A stretch of 51,147 bases of DNA, from positions 1 through 51,147 of the forward strand of contig CADAKQ010000018.1 of assembly GCA_902788555.1 (NCBI GenBank). Direction: 5' to 3'. Under the pieces are notes generated by a model. That model saw nothing but the letters and a program-made list of their open reading frames with translations, made no database searches and had not been told where the DNA came from. The position numbers were made by a program, and so were the translations under genes. This document shows, one piece after another, positions 42,566 through 51,147 of the stretch. Each line of letters opens with the position of its first letter. The stretch's first letter is position 1. This stretch comes from an uncultured Lachnospiraceae bacterium. GTDB lineage: Bacteria; Bacillota; Clostridia; Lachnospirales; Lachnospiraceae.

Positions 42566-44065
42566 TCATATAGAGGTATTAAAAACAACATTTTCAATCT
42601 CTTTCCTCAGATTATTCTGTCTTTCGGAAAGCATAAGTCTTTCATTGTACTTTTCATAATCCGGACTATTAAACATACTAAGATACTCCGAACTTCTTTT
42701 ACCCGCTGTAAGCTCGGTTACGAGTACAAGCATCTCATTGCCGTCACCAAATGCTTTATCCGTAAATTCAAAAAGATTATGAAGCTTTGCCCCTGTCTTT
42801 TCAGACATAAGCCGCATATCATTTACTTCCTTATCAAAATCATTTTTTACATTTTCAAATATCTCATCATCCGAAGAAGCTGTATCAATCAGTGCTTCCC
42901 TTCGCAGAAATCCTATAACGCGTCTTTGCTTTTGTTTTTCTTCTTTTTCAAGAGCATTAGCCTTTAATCTTTTGTTGTAGGTATCCGTTCTTTTATCCTT
43001 CATGGAAAGCAAAAGCTCCCGCTTTTTATCAGCCGCTTTAAGAGCTTTAAGCATAGGCATAAGCTCAGTCAGGTAATCTGAGGTGTCCATAACCTCTTTC
43101 ATATCGGTCAAAACCATATCAAGCAGCATGCCTAAAAGCGAAACTCTTTCATCTACATCAGCCTCCTTCGCTCTGTTTATAACCTCATCCGATATCTCTC
43201 CATCAAGAAGCTCATAAACCATATAGTCCTTTTTATATTTGTTAAACAAATCATAATAAGCTGCAAATTCTTTTATAACGGTATCATTTCTCAGATACTG
43301 TCCGACAAGCTCCTCGCTTACCCGCATACCGTTCTCTTCATACATAAAAATCATTTCCGACAAGTCCTCCCAGCCTCTTGCTGTTATGTATTGTCTTCCT
43401 TTTAACGTCGTTTCCATATAATAAAAATAATCCCTGTTTATATCGAGAAAGCTTACGATAGCACTGTGAATGCCCTTTTTTGATGCATATTTTTTCCATG
43501 TCGGATAGTCGGCTTCCACATTTATAACCTTCAATCTGTCAAGTGTAACAACATCAAATTCCTTAACAGACTTATTATATTCCGGCGGATTTCCCGCAGT
43601 AACTATAACCCATCCATCCGGAATTTTATGTCTTCCAAAGGTCTTATACTGTAAAAACTGGAGCATAGACGGAGCCAGAGTTTCGGACACACAATTTATC
43701 TCATCCAAAAATAATACTCCCTCTTTTATATCTGATTCCTGCATTATATCATAAATGGAAGCAATAATCTCGCTCATGGTATATTCCGAAACATCATATT
43801 CCATACCTTCATAGCTTTTATGCTTTATAAAAGGAAGTCCTAATGCAGACTGTCTTGTATGATGGGACATAGAATATGAAATAAATGCAATACCAAGCTC
43901 ACTCGCAATCTGCTCCATAATTGCTGTCTTCCCTATACCCGGTGCGCCAATCAGAAAAATCGGTCTTTGCCTTACCACCGGTATCCTATACTCTCCGTAT
44001 TCATCCTTTTTTAAATACATTTTAACTGAATCCTTTATATATTCCTTAGCCTGTTCAATATTCAT
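42566..44065 (-). CDS. MoxR-type AAA+ ATPase
   Basis: 499-aa AAA+ protein with Walker A FLIGAPGIGKTA, Walker B GVLFLDEINCVSE, sensor 1 ATAGNPPEYN and an arginine finger region around TLDRLKVINVE. The C-terminal ~250 residues are helical and charged. MoxR proteins act as chaperones with a VWA partner, inserting cofactors or remodelling complexes. That partner gene (44055-45347) overlaps the start of this one. I chose ATG 44065 because GGAGG lies 9 nt upstream. The client complex is not evident from the neighbours. Confidence 0.9.
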   Translation of the reverse strand: MNIEQAKEYIKDSVKMYLKKDEYGEYRIPVVRQRPIFLIGAPGIGKTAIMEQIASELGIAFISYSMSHHTRQSALGLPFIKHKSYEGMEYDVSEYTMSEIIASIYDIMQESDIKEGVLFLDEINCVSETLAPSMLQFLQYKTFGRHKIPDGWVIVTAGNPPEYNKSVKEFDVVTLDRLKVINVEADYPTWKKYASKKGIHSAIVSFLDINRDYFYYMETTLKGRQYITARGWEDLSEMIFMYEENGMRVSEELVGQYLRNDTVIKEFAAYYDLFNKYKKDYMVYELLDGEISDEVINRAKEADVDERVSLLGMLLDMVLTDMKEVMDTSDYLTELMPMLKALKAADKKRELLLSMKDKRTDTYNKRLKANALEKEEKQKQRRVIGFLRREALIDTASSDDEIFENVKNDFDKEVNDMRLMSEKTGAKLHNLFEFTDKAFGDGNEMLVLVTELTAGKRSSEYLSMFNSPDYEKYNERLMLSERQNNLRKEIENVVFNTSI

Positions 44066-45347
44066 AAAGCTCATCCTCCATAACAACCTGCAATGCCCAT
44101 CCCGGTATCTTCGGTCGGCTTAAATCCTCATATAAAAATGCAAACATAACCTCATAATCCGGTACTATATCCGGAAATGCTCCATATCCATCCGTGAAAT
44201 AAATCAATCCCTTAAGATTGGTAAATTCATTTTCTTTTTTTAATTTTTCAACATAAGTAAAAACAGGTTCAAAATCTGTTGCACCATTTCCCTTAAGTCT
44301 TAAATTATTAATAAACTTATCCAGCTCATACTTACTCTCAATTTTAGTATCCATCTGAATTCTGTCATCACATTGTATGATATGAAGATTTATCTTATTG
44401 AAAAAGCTTTCTTCGTTTTTCAAAATATCATAGGTTTTAACAAGAAATTTTTTAATAATATCACCGCTACAGGATGCCGAGGTATCAAGGGAAATAACAA
44501 AATCCTTAACCCTTTTGTCCTCCTTATACTCAAGCGGCTCTATAATCGGCATATTGCCATAGGTATTAAGTCCATAGGTATAATAAATATAATCAAACTC
44601 GTCATCATTTAACATTATCTCTTCATTTACTACCATAAAATGTGACAAGAGCTCCTTATAATTATATCTTTTCCTTAGAGCATAGTCTATATTGTCTGAT
44701 ATATTCTCCGAAAACTTTTTATTACTTGAAAACTGCGATATCTCTGTTTTTATTCTTCTTGAGATTTTTTCCCAATCCTCTTTAGAGATTATTATTTCAT
44801 TTTTATCATTTTGTTTTTCCTCATTATCTGTATTCCAAAAAATATGGCGGTCTATGGCAAACAGACTTTCATAGTTTTCCTTTGCATCCTCACTTATTCC
44901 TATTGTCATAAAAAATCTGTAGATTCTGTCTGCTGTAAAAACAGGTATATTTTTTTTCAGCATGTCTATTATCTTTTTTTCCTCTTCATCACGCGAAAGT
45001 GCGGCTGAAGCAAAATCCATATCAAGAATTATATTTTCCACGGCTATATCCGCTGCCAGATTCCAATACGTTTTATCCAGCTTATTTATATTAAAATTAT
45101 GTATAAGAATATTATGCAAAAGAATATGCATATAAGCCCTGACGGCAATATGTTCTTCATCCATATATCTTCGCAAAAGATAAACCGGGTCATAATAAAA
45201 GCTATCTGCTTTTTGGTAAAAGCAGCCAACACCGGTCTCGGATACAGGTTTTAATTTTGCAAGGGCAATATCAAAAAATCTGTATCTTATTAAAATATTA
45301 TCCTTTGCAAGCTCCATCAGCTTATATGCATATTCGTTAATTTCCAT
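44055..45347 (-). CDS. VWA-domain protein, partner of MoxR
   Basis: 430 aa. The N-terminal half is a zinc-protease-like helical region of the DUF2201 type (AYMHILLHNILIHNF, AADIAVENIILD). The C-terminal half is a von Willebrand A domain with the MIDAS motif SLDTSAS (DxSxS), a downstream Thr in GNGATDFEP and Asp in YFTDGYG. The VWA-type metal site is complete. It overlaps the MoxR gene by 11 bp, which indicates a joint complex. It starts right after a 101-bp palindrome; AGGAAA precedes the ATG. Confidence 0.88.
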   Translation of the reverse strand: MEINEYAYKLMELAKDNILIRYRFFDIALAKLKPVSETGVGCFYQKADSFYYDPVYLLRRYMDEEHIAVRAYMHILLHNILIHNFNINKLDKTYWNLAADIAVENIILDMDFASAALSRDEEEKKIIDMLKKNIPVFTADRIYRFFMTIGISEDAKENYESLFAIDRHIFWNTDNEEKQNDKNEIIISKEDWEKISRRIKTEISQFSSNKKFSENISDNIDYALRKRYNYKELLSHFMVVNEEIMLNDDEFDYIYYTYGLNTYGNMPIIEPLEYKEDKRVKDFVISLDTSASCSGDIIKKFLVKTYDILKNEESFFNKINLHIIQCDDRIQMDTKIESKYELDKFINNLRLKGNGATDFEPVFTYVEKLKKENEFTNLKGLIYFTDGYGAFPDIVPDYEVMFAFLYEDLSRPKIPGWALQVVMEDELYEY

Positions 45348-45380
45348 ATATGTTTCCTTTTTGGCTTTCTTAAATAATAC

Positions 45381-45481
45381 GTTGGATGCAGTTATAATAC
45401 TACAGCAGGCACGTTCCCGCTACTCTCGCACGTAGAGGTTCTAAAAGTACCTGCTTGTAGTATTTTACAACCGCATCCAAC
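45381..45481. repeat. 101-bp palindromic element
   Basis: Arms GTTGGATGC...AATACTACAGCAGG and CCTGCTTGTAGTATT...GCATCCAAC pair over most of their length around a central segment of about 30 bases. It is MITE-like in size, between the VWA gene and clpB. I see no convincing target-site duplication. Confidence 0.7.
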
Positions 45482-45494
45482 TTACTTTTGGGTA

Positions 45495-45547
45495 AGCTGT
45501 AATTATATTTATTATTTATCATTATACATAATTTTTTAATTACAGCT
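45495..45547. repeat. 11-bp inverted repeat with long AT loop
   Basis: AGCTGTAATTA ... TAATTACAGCT enclosing about 31 AT-rich bases, directly beside the 101-bp palindrome and downstream of the clpB stop. It may be a transcription end region for clpB; there is no clear T-run. Confidence 0.55.
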
Positions 45548-45599
45548 ATTATATATTAACTTGATAGATAAATAAATAATTATATGAAAAAATAATTAC

Positions 45600-48191
45600 T
45601 TACTGTAGACGAGAATTTTTAATATAAAGCTCCTTTCCACTATAATCAAGTATTATGGTGTCGCCCTGATGAAGCACATTACTTAGTATCGCACGTGCTA
45701 CTAAGGTTTCGACATTTTTCTGGAGGTACCTCTTTAATGGTCTTGCTCCATAGATAGGATCGTAACCGGAATCTATGATAAATTCTCTTGCTGCATCCGT
45801 AAGTTCAAGATTGAGCTCTTTATCTGCTATTCTCTTATTGAGATCAGCAACAAGAAGATTTACTATTCCGCTTATTGAATTCTTATCAAGAGGCTTAAAC
45901 ATTATTATCTCATCAAGTCTGTTTAAAAACTCCGGTCTGAAATGCGACCTTAACATATTCATAACCTGCTCATTAGCTTCAGATTTTATCTCGCCCTTTT
46001 CGTCAATTCCGTCAAGCAAAAATTCTGAACCTATGTTGGAGGTCATGATAAGAATTGTATTTTTGAAATCAACCGTCTTACCCTTGGAATCCGTTATACG
46101 TCCATCATCAAGCACCTGAAGAAGAACATTGAATACATCCGGATGAGCCTTTTCAACTTCATCAAAAAGCACAACAGAATAAGGTTTTCTTCTTACCGCC
46201 TCGGTAAGTTGTCCGCCCTCATCATATCCCACATATCCCGGAGGAGCTCCGATAAGTCTAGCCACACTGTGTTTTTCCATATACTCGCTCATATCAATAC
46301 GAACCATATTGTTCTCATTATCAAAAAGTGCCTCGGCAAGTGTCTTTGCAAGTTCAGTCTTACCTACCCCCGTAGGTCCAAGGAATAAGAAGGAACCAAT
46401 CGGCTTGGTCGGATCCTTTATACCTGCTTTTGATCTTATAATAGAATCACTTACAAGCGATACTGCATTGTCCTGTCCGACAACTCTCCTATGGAGCTCA
46501 TCTGCAAGATGGAGAGTTTTATTTCTTTCACTTTCGGTAAGCTTTGATACTGGTATTCCCGTCCACTTGGAAATAATCTTTGCTATCTCTTCATCCGTTA
46601 CACACTCATGAACAAGTCTGTTATCTCTCTCACTTACCTTTGCTTCAAGCTCTTCTATCTCCTTTTTAAGCTGAGGAAGTCTTCCGTATTGAAGCTCTGC
46701 CGCCTTTTCCAAATTGTAATTTCTCTGAGCAATCTCTATTTGATTATTTATATCTTCAAGTTCTTCCCGAAGACCTCTTATGTGCTCAACGCCTGACTTC
46801 TCATTTTCCCAGACTGCCTTCATTTGCTTTGACTGTTCCCGCAGTGCTTCGAGTTCTTCTCTAAGGGCGGCAAGTCTTTCCTGACTCAGATTGTCCTCCT
46901 CATTTTTAAGTGCAGCCTCTTCTATCTCAAGCTGCATGATTCTTCTGTCTATCTCATCAAGCTCGGCAGGCATGGAATCAAGTTCTGTCTTAATCATGGC
47001 ACACGCCTCATCTATGAGGTCAATCGCTTTATCCGGCAGAAATCTGTCCGTGATGTAACGGTCCGAAAGAGTAGCCGCACTGACTATTGCACTGTCATTT
47101 ATCTTTACTCCATGAAATACCTCATATCTGTTTTTGATGCCACGAAGTATGGATATAGTATCCTCAACCGTCGGTTCATTTACCATAACAGGCTGGAAAC
47201 GTCTCTCAAGTGCAGGATCCTTTTCGATATATTTTCTGTACTCATCAAGAGTAGTTGCACCTATACAGTGGAGCTCGCCTCTTGCAAGCATAGGCTTAAG
47301 CATATTGCCCGCATCCATAGCGCCCTCCGTCTTACCGGCACCGACTATAGTATGAAGCTCATCGATAAAAAGAATTATCTGTCCGTCAGAATCCTTAACC
47401 TCATCAAGTACTGCCTTAAGTCTTTCCTCAAATTCACCCCTGTACTTTGCACCTGCCAAAAGTGCTCCCATATCAAGAGCAAATATATCCTTATCCTTAA
47501 GCGAATCAGGAACATCTCCTCTTACTATACGTTGAGCAAGTCCTTCTATCGCAGCCGTCTTACCGACCCCCGGCTCACCGATAAGCACAGGATTATTTTT
47601 TGTCTTTCTCGAAAGTATTCTAATTATATTTCTTATCTCTGCATCTCTTCCGATAACAGGATCAAGCTTTTGTTCTCTCGCTCTTTCCACAAGATTGTAT
47701 CCGTATTTATTGAGCGTATCATAAGTTGCCTCAGGATTATCGCTTTCAACTCTCTTATTGCCTCTTACACCCGCAAGCACCTCAAGGAATTTATTTCTGG
47801 TAATTCCATATCCGAGAACAAGTCCCTTAACAGCCTTGTTCATCTTTTCAAGAATACCTAAGAAGATATGCTCAACAGATACATACTCATCACCCATCTG
47901 CTTAGCTTCCTTTTCAGCTTGAATAAGTGCCTTAGAAAAATCGGGGCTCGTAAAAAGCTTTCCTCCCGAAACCTTAGGGCGATATGCAACAAGCTTCTCA
48001 CTTTCCTTTGAAAAGCTCTCAACATTTATGCCCATATTGGCAAGCAGCTTAGCTATAAGACTATCATCAACAGTAAGTAAGCTATAGAGCAAATGCTCCT
48101 GGTCTATCTCCTGATTGTTGTACTCATAAGCAAGCTTCTCACAATTTTCAACTACCTCTAATGATTTCCTTGTGAACTTTTCCGCATCCAT
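45600..48191 (-). CDS. clpB: ATP-dependent disaggregase ClpB
   Basis: Hsp100 chaperone that pulls apart protein aggregates together with DnaK. 863 aa, full length. N-domain 1-150; NBD1 Walker [10 protein letters not shown] and Walker [10 protein letters not shown]; the long coiled-coil M-domain (about 400-530, [18 protein letters not shown] ...) that separates ClpB from ClpA/ClpC; NBD2 Walker [13 protein letters not shown], Walker [11 protein letters not shown] and pore loop [10 protein letters not shown]-terminal GARPLKR. There is no ClpP-binding IGF loop as in ClpC. GAGGG precedes the ATG. The upstream 650 bp holds a promoter, a palindromic operator candidate and two repeat arrays. Confidence 0.96.
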   Translation of the reverse strand: MDAEKFTRKSLEVVENCEKLAYEYNNQEIDQEHLLYSLLTVDDSLIAKLLANMGINVESFSKESEKLVAYRPKVSGGKLFTSPDFSKALIQAEKEAKQMGDEYVSVEHIFLGILEKMNKAVKGLVLGYGITRNKFLEVLAGVRGNKRVESDNPEATYDTLNKYGYNLVERAREQKLDPVIGRDAEIRNIIRILSRKTKNNPVLIGEPGVGKTAAIEGLAQRIVRGDVPDSLKDKDIFALDMGALLAGAKYRGEFEERLKAVLDEVKDSDGQIILFIDELHTIVGAGKTEGAMDAGNMLKPMLARGELHCIGATTLDEYRKYIEKDPALERRFQPVMVNEPTVEDTISILRGIKNRYEVFHGVKINDSAIVSAATLSDRYITDRFLPDKAIDLIDEACAMIKTELDSMPAELDEIDRRIMQLEIEEAALKNEEDNLSQERLAALREELEALREQSKQMKAVWENEKSGVEHIRGLREELEDINNQIEIAQRNYNLEKAAELQYGRLPQLKKEIEELEAKVSERDNRLVHECVTDEEIAKIISKWTGIPVSKLTESERNKTLHLADELHRRVVGQDNAVSLVSDSIIRSKAGIKDPTKPIGSFLFLGPTGVGKTELAKTLAEALFDNENNMVRIDMSEYMEKHSVARLIGAPPGYVGYDEGGQLTEAVRRKPYSVVLFDEVEKAHPDVFNVLLQVLDDGRITDSKGKTVDFKNTILIMTSNIGSEFLLDGIDEKGEIKSEANEQVMNMLRSHFRPEFLNRLDEIIMFKPLDKNSISGIVNLLVADLNKRIADKELNLELTDAAREFIIDSGYDPIYGARPLKRYLQKNVETLVARAILSNVLHQGDTIILDYSGKELYIKNSRLQ

Positions 48192-48218
48192 ATCAATCCC
48201 TCACTTTCTGACTTCAAT

Positions 48219-48378
48219 ATTATACCCATCTCACCTATCGGTTCGATGAAGTTATTCGCAAAATGCCGGTTCACGCAAGCGTGACCGTCGCTTTGCTCAT
48301 TATACCTATCTCACCTATCGGTTCGATGAAGTTATTCGCAAAATGCCGGTTCACGCAAGCGTGACCGTCGCTTTGCTC
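48219..48378 (-). repeat. 80-bp tandem duplication in the predicted clpB leader
   Basis: Two copies (48219-48298, 48299-48378) differing at one base. Each copy holds a hairpin, TCACGC-AA-GCGTGA flanked by CGG/CCG, and on the minus strand a TATAAT. A further 8-bp start of the unit follows at 48379. If transcription starts near 48430 both copies lie in the 5' leader of clpB. The embedded TATAAT could instead mark extra start sites. Confidence 0.85.
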
Positions 48379-48420
48379 ATTATACCACAAATTTTATAAT
48401 ATTGAAGTATATTTATATTG

Positions 48421-48464
48421 TATCTGTTCTACTACAACTATAACAGATATTTGAAATTTGTCAA
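48421..48464 (-). promoter_or_regulatory. clpB promoter with overlapping palindromic operator
   Basis: Minus-strand -35 TTGACA (48459-48464) and -10 TATAGT (48437-48442), spacing 16 bp. A symmetric sequence with arms TATCTGTT and AACAGATA (48421-48449) covers the -10 and start site, the classic place for a repressor. It is neither CIRCE nor a CtsR direct repeat. Confidence 0.6.
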
Positions 48465-48515
48465 TACTAAATATTCGATATTGCGGGGCATGGTGTGGTA
48501 TAGGGACAGACACAC

Positions 48516-48782
48516 GGCTAACAGAACAAGGAGTTTTCCCCGAATTTATAGCCACATCGAAGATAAAGCACTAAATAATTGCTGGTTTTGGCTAACAGAA
48601 CAAGGTTTTTTCCCGAATTTATAGCCATATTATTGAAGAAGCACTAATAAGTTATAAATTGTGGCTAACAGAATCGAAAAAATCTCCAAATTTATAGCCA
48701 CATCAGTGATGAAGCACTAATAAGTTGCATATTTCGGCTAACAGAATTGAAAAAAGCTTCGAATTTATAGCCAAATTGAAAA
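48516..48782. repeat. Four degenerate ~73-bp tandem repeats with hairpins
   Basis: Units start at 48516, 48590, 48663 and 48736 (periods 74, 73, 73); the last lacks its right part. Conserved blocks are GGCTAACAGAA, ATTTATAGCCA and GCACTAATAAGTT. In each unit GGCTA pairs with TAGCC, and the variable inner segment differs in ways that appear to preserve short pairing. It lies upstream of the clpB promoter and downstream of the ABC permease terminator. No ORF is convincing. Confidence 0.8.
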
Positions 48783-48784
48783 AA

Positions 48785-48829
48785 GTGCGACAGGGTACAG
48801 CTCAAGTTCAGCTATACCTCCTGTCACAC
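48785..48829 (-). terminator. Terminator of the GntR-ABC operon
   Basis: GTGCGACAGG ... CCTGTCACAC stem with an inner AGCT ... AGCT, followed on the minus strand by a T-run (CACTTTTTTC). 29 bp past the permease stop. Confidence 0.85.
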
Positions 48830-48857
48830 TTCCATGCTATAATATGTGTTAAAGCCT

Positions 48858-49673
48858 TTACTCAAGATTTAATTTATTTTTTGTAAGCCAGCTTGTTATG
48901 GCAACTAAGCCTACAGTAGCAAGAACTTCAAATATACTCATGACACCAAAGAAACGATTGGCTGCATTAATATCAAATATGCCTATTTCATTTGCAACTA
49001 CATCACTCAAAATATTGGTTTCAGATAAAATCCAAAAGAAAGCAACCGAAAATATCTGGAATATAATATAAAACATAATCATACCCACTACTGACATTAT
49101 TCTCTTATGATTTGAAAAAGCGTGTCCGAATGCATATGCCGCATTAAACATCCACTGTGACAAAAGCATACCTGCAAGAATTGTAACAAGTATAAGTATT
49201 ACAAGTATAAGCACAACCACATAACTTACATCAGAAGTTATATAACCTATAAGGTCAAATAAAAATTCAATTAATTTTTTATAAATAGTAAAATCCATAT
49301 TGGCTATACAAATTGCGAACGGAATTACTATAGCGGCACTTATATAGGTTAAAATATCTACTATTACCCTACCAATCATCATGGTTGATGTCTTTACAGG
49401 AAGGGTATTGGTAAGATAACCCTGATCCTTAAATACACGATTTCTAAAATCGACCATTGGATATATGCAAATTAAAATTACTGTTCCAAAAACCGTAAAT
49501 CCCCAAGCTGCTATTAACAAAAATATAAACATAGTTATATATGTGTTATCAATATTCGGCACAACCTGTGATAAAAAGTAACATACAGGACTAAAAGCAA
49601 GTAATATTATATACGCTAAACATATAGGCTTATATCTGTTTACAATTTCATTTTTAATACATTTTCCTAACAT
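48858..49673 (-). CDS. ABC transporter membrane protein (YtrC/D-like context)
   Basis: 271-aa integral membrane protein with about six hydrophobic helices and a short basic N-terminus (IKNEIVNRYKP). No ATP-binding or substrate-binding domain. It is the permease for the ATPase encoded just upstream, with which it overlaps by 7 bp. With the GntR/YtrA regulator this matches the layout of small stress-responsive ABC operons in Firmicutes that respond to cell-wall-active agents. The substrate is unknown. Confidence 0.85.
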   Translation of the reverse strand: MLGKCIKNEIVNRYKPICLAYIILLAFSPVCYFLSQVVPNIDNTYITMFIFLLIAAWGFTVFGTVILICIYPMVDFRNRVFKDQGYLTNTLPVKTSTMMIGRVIVDILTYISAAIVIPFAICIANMDFTIYKKLIEFLFDLIGYITSDVSYVVVLILVILILVTILAGMLLSQWMFNAAYAFGHAFSNHKRIMSVVGMIMFYIIFQIFSVAFFWILSETNILSDVVANEIGIFDINAANRFFGVMSIFEVLATVGLVAITSWLTKNKLNLE

Positions 49674-50368
49674 CTGAATACCTCCCTGAATATCTCATCA
49701 ATTGACTGACCTCTTTCATTTCTTAAAACATCAGCGTTCTGATGACATACAATCTCTCCCTCTTTTATAAACACCACATCATCAAGAATATTTTCTATAT
49801 CCTGGATAAGATGAGTTGATAGAAGAATTGTTCCGTCAGTATTATAATTGGAAATAATTGTCTGAAGTATATAATCCCTTGCTGCAGGATCAACTCCCGC
49901 TATCGGCTCATCGAGAAGATAAAGCTTAGCACGTCTGCTCATAACCATGATAAGCTGTACCTTTTCCTTATTACCCTTTGAAAGCTTTTTAAATACCATT
50001 TCAGGATCAATCTTAAGGAGTCCCATCATCTGATAAGCTCTTTCCTCGTCAAAGTCTGCATAAAAGTCCTTAAACATATTTACAAGATTTTTTATCTTCA
50101 AGCTTTCGTTAAAATATGTTCTTTCAGGCAGGTACGAAACAACCGCCTTGGTTTCCGGTCCCACCTTGTGTCCGTCTATCATTATCTCACCCGAATCCTG
50201 CTTTAAAAGACCGGCAAGCATCTTTATAAGTGTCGTTTTACCGCTTCCGTTTGGACCGAGTAAACCGATTATCTTGCCACTCTCAAGATTTAGATTCAGG
50301 TTTGTGAAAACCTTCTTTTTTATTCCATATCCCTTTTCAACTTGGGATATCTCCACGAGATTACTCAT
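49667..50368 (-). CDS. ABC transporter ATP-binding protein
   Basis: 233 aa. Walker A GLLGPNGSGKTTL, Q-loop in VSYLPERTYF, signature LSKGNKEKVQ (a variant of LSGGQ), Walker B LYLLDEPIAGVDP and switch His in LLSTHLI. All catalytic residues are present. The LSKGNKEK signature is typical of the YtrB/EcsA-like group. It powers the permease encoded downstream. The 153-bp gap to the GntR gene shows no terminator. Confidence 0.93.
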   Translation of the reverse strand: MSNLVEISQVEKGYGIKKKVFTNLNLNLESGKIIGLLGPNGSGKTTLIKMLAGLLKQDSGEIMIDGHKVGPETKAVVSYLPERTYFNESLKIKNLVNMFKDFYADFDEERAYQMMGLLKIDPEMVFKKLSKGNKEKVQLIMVMSRRAKLYLLDEPIAGVDPAARDYILQTIISNYNTDGTILLSTHLIQDIENILDDVVFIKEGEIVCHQNADVLRNERGQSIDEIFREVFRC

Positions 50369-50521
50369 ACTCTCTTTCCCTCCGTTTTAATTACTAAATA
50401 CATCATTAATTATATACATTTTTGTTTGCAATCAAATATACTGTTCATTCATATATGAATTATCAATTTTCCTATATTCATATACTTTCTTATGCATCTT
50501 ATATTTTGAACAATTATATCT

Positions 50522-50884
50522 TTAACCTTCAATAAAGCCTTTAACCTTATCAACCAGTTCTGCATCTTCAAAACCAAGCTCTCTCATTCCCTCAACATAA
50601 CTCTTTGTAAGCTTATAGCCTGCATCATTTTTAAGGTTGATATTATTATCATTTAAATCTGCAACAAACCTTCCTGCTGTTCTGTTTGAAATGAGAATTC
50701 CTGCCCGTTCAAGCTCCGATAAAGCCTTCTGCATAGTATTGGGATTAACGCCTGCCGCAAGAGCCATATCCCTTACCGCCGGTACCCTGTCTCCCGGTTT
50801 AAGCTCTCCCCTTGCAATCATTCTCTTTATCTGCTCCATAATCTGAATATAAATCGGTGAACTGTTATCAAATTTCCATGCCAT
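50522..50884 (-). CDS. GntR-family regulator, YtrA type
   Basis: 120-aa repressor with an N-terminal winged helix (PIYIQIMEQIKRMIARGELKPGDRVPAVRDMALAAGVNPNTMQKALSELE...). The small C-terminal effector/dimerisation tail of about 45 residues is what separates YtrA-type regulators from FadR/HutC types. First gene of the operon with the ABC ATPase and permease; it probably represses its own operon through the inverted repeat at 50914-50937. GGGAGG lies before the ATG. Confidence 0.92.
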   Translation of the reverse strand: MAWKFDNSSPIYIQIMEQIKRMIARGELKPGDRVPAVRDMALAAGVNPNTMQKALSELERAGILISNRTAGRFVADLNDNNINLKNDAGYKLTKSYVEGMRELGFEDAELVDKVKGFIEG

Positions 50885-50913
50885 TCACTCACCTCCCACA
50901 TCCACTCTGTATT

Positions 50914-50969
50914 ATTGTATTACTTGATTAGTACAATAGTATAATAATACACTTAGCATTATTTGTCAA
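50914..50969 (-). promoter_or_regulatory. Promoter and operator of the GntR-ABC operon
   Basis: Minus-strand -35 TTGACA (50964-50969) and -10 TATTAT (50941-50946), spacing 17 bp. An inverted repeat ATTGTA ... TACAAT (50914-50937) covers the expected transcription start, fitting autorepression by the YtrA-type protein. Confidence 0.6.
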
Positions 50970-51020
50970 CCTGTTTTTTTAATATATTTTTTACTTTATA
51001 TAGAACTTTCCTATAAAGTA

Positions 51021-51052
51021 AAAAATGCACACATGACAGTTATGCCATGCAT
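51021..51052 (-). terminator. Terminator of the gene at the right edge
   Basis: TGCATGGCAT ... ATGTGTGCA imperfect hairpin followed on the minus strand by TTTTTT. It closes the partial gene that enters from the right. Confidence 0.55.
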
Positions 51053-51085
51053 GTTTCACTTTCATAGGGTTATTTCTGGGACAGT

Positions 51086-51147
51086 CTATCCGACTGCCTC
51101 AGATAACCCTTTTTCTTTTGCTTCACGTTCTGCCTTTTCACGCTCAT
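51086..51147 (-). CDS. C-terminal end of a gene entering from the right
   Basis: The last 19 codons before a TAG on the minus strand read EREKAEREAKEKGLSEAVG, a charged helical tail. A second hairpin (AGGGTTAT ... ATAACCCT) overlaps the stop. Such tails occur in Rpn/PD-(D/E)XK transposase-like proteins among others; too little is visible to name it. Confidence 0.4.
   Translation of the reverse strand, partial: EREKAEREAKEKGLSEAVG

Noticed and set aside
47112-47861. 249-codon plus-strand ORF
   Set aside because: Antisense to clpB, which is complete and conserved; no ribosome binding site.
48192-48470. CIRCE or CtsR sites upstream of clpB
   Set aside because: No TTAGCACTC-N9-GAGTGCTAA and no GGTCAAA direct repeats; GCACTAA in the 73-bp repeats is only a partial resemblance.
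48516-48782. CRISPR-like array
   Set aside because: Repeats are degenerate across the whole 73-bp unit; there is no short exact repeat with unique spacers and no cas gene.
1-51147. tRNA or rRNA genes
   Set aside because: No cloverleaf with a TTC-loop consensus and no rRNA-like GC-rich conserved stretch was found by eye on either strand.

Overview
The window looks like a chromosomal segment of a low-GC, Gram-positive Clostridia, most likely family Lachnospiraceae (inferred from AT-rich codon use, strong GGAGG ribosome binding sites, the mix of families present, and several hypothetical proteins with no wider family I recognise). Nearly everything is coded on the minus strand. The exceptions are a partial transposase at the left edge and three plus-strand genes of unknown function, so the segment probably lies on one replichore with a few inverted lineage-specific insertions. 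No tRNA, rRNA, CRISPR array or phage module was seen.

Layout from left to right. 1-1.2 kb: 3' part of a DDE transposase, then a 120-bp palindrome and a 44-bp tandem duplication. 1.2-4 kb: histidine kinase/response regulator pair and a lone type IV prepilin-like protein. 4.1-7.4 kb: potassium module (TrkA-type regulator, TrkH/KtrB transporter, voltage-gated-type K+ channel with a TrkA-C tail). 7.4-11.2 kb: heterodimeric ABC exporter. 11.4-14 kb: LPXTG-like Cna/SpaA-repeat surface protein split by one in-frame TAA. 14.4-15.9 kb: NCS2 purine permease. 16-19.8 kb: ppk1 and a ppx/HD gene. 19.9-24.5 kb: folate cluster (folC, HD protein, folP, folB-folK fusion) led by a membrane-anchored polysaccharide deacetylase. 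24.6-28.2 kb: unknown divergent pair, lipoprotein, small membrane protein, YqeG phosphatase. 28.2-34.4 kb: uvrC, an unknown 694-residue protein, a membrane-anchored MutS-like ATPase and a small membrane protein. 34.6-38.9 kb: YtxH-like protein, diguanylate cyclase, coiled-coil protein, orphan LytTR regulator. 39-45.3 kb: SleB-like cell-wall hydrolase, DegV, an amidase-3 lipoprotein that has lost its catalytic residues, MoxR ATPase and VWA protein. 45.6-48.9 kb: clpB with an elaborate upstream region. 48.9-50.9 kb: GntR(YtrA)-ABC ATPase-permease operon.

The genes are mostly housekeeping and envelope functions: K+ homeostasis, polyphosphate, folate, cell-wall remodelling, proteostasis. The unusual content is mainly between genes. 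There are four long palindromes of unrelated sequence, a 69-bp dispersed element whose base pairing is kept only in the minus-strand RNA, four 73-bp repeats carrying apparently covarying hairpins, an 80-bp duplication inside the predicted clpB leader, and two exact WalR-type boxes flanking the promoter of the SleB-like hydrolase. The most notable protein observations are the amidase pseudoenzyme (His to Asn, His to Gln, Glu to Lys) and the nonsense-split surface protein. All functional calls are from reading the sequence; no database search was run.
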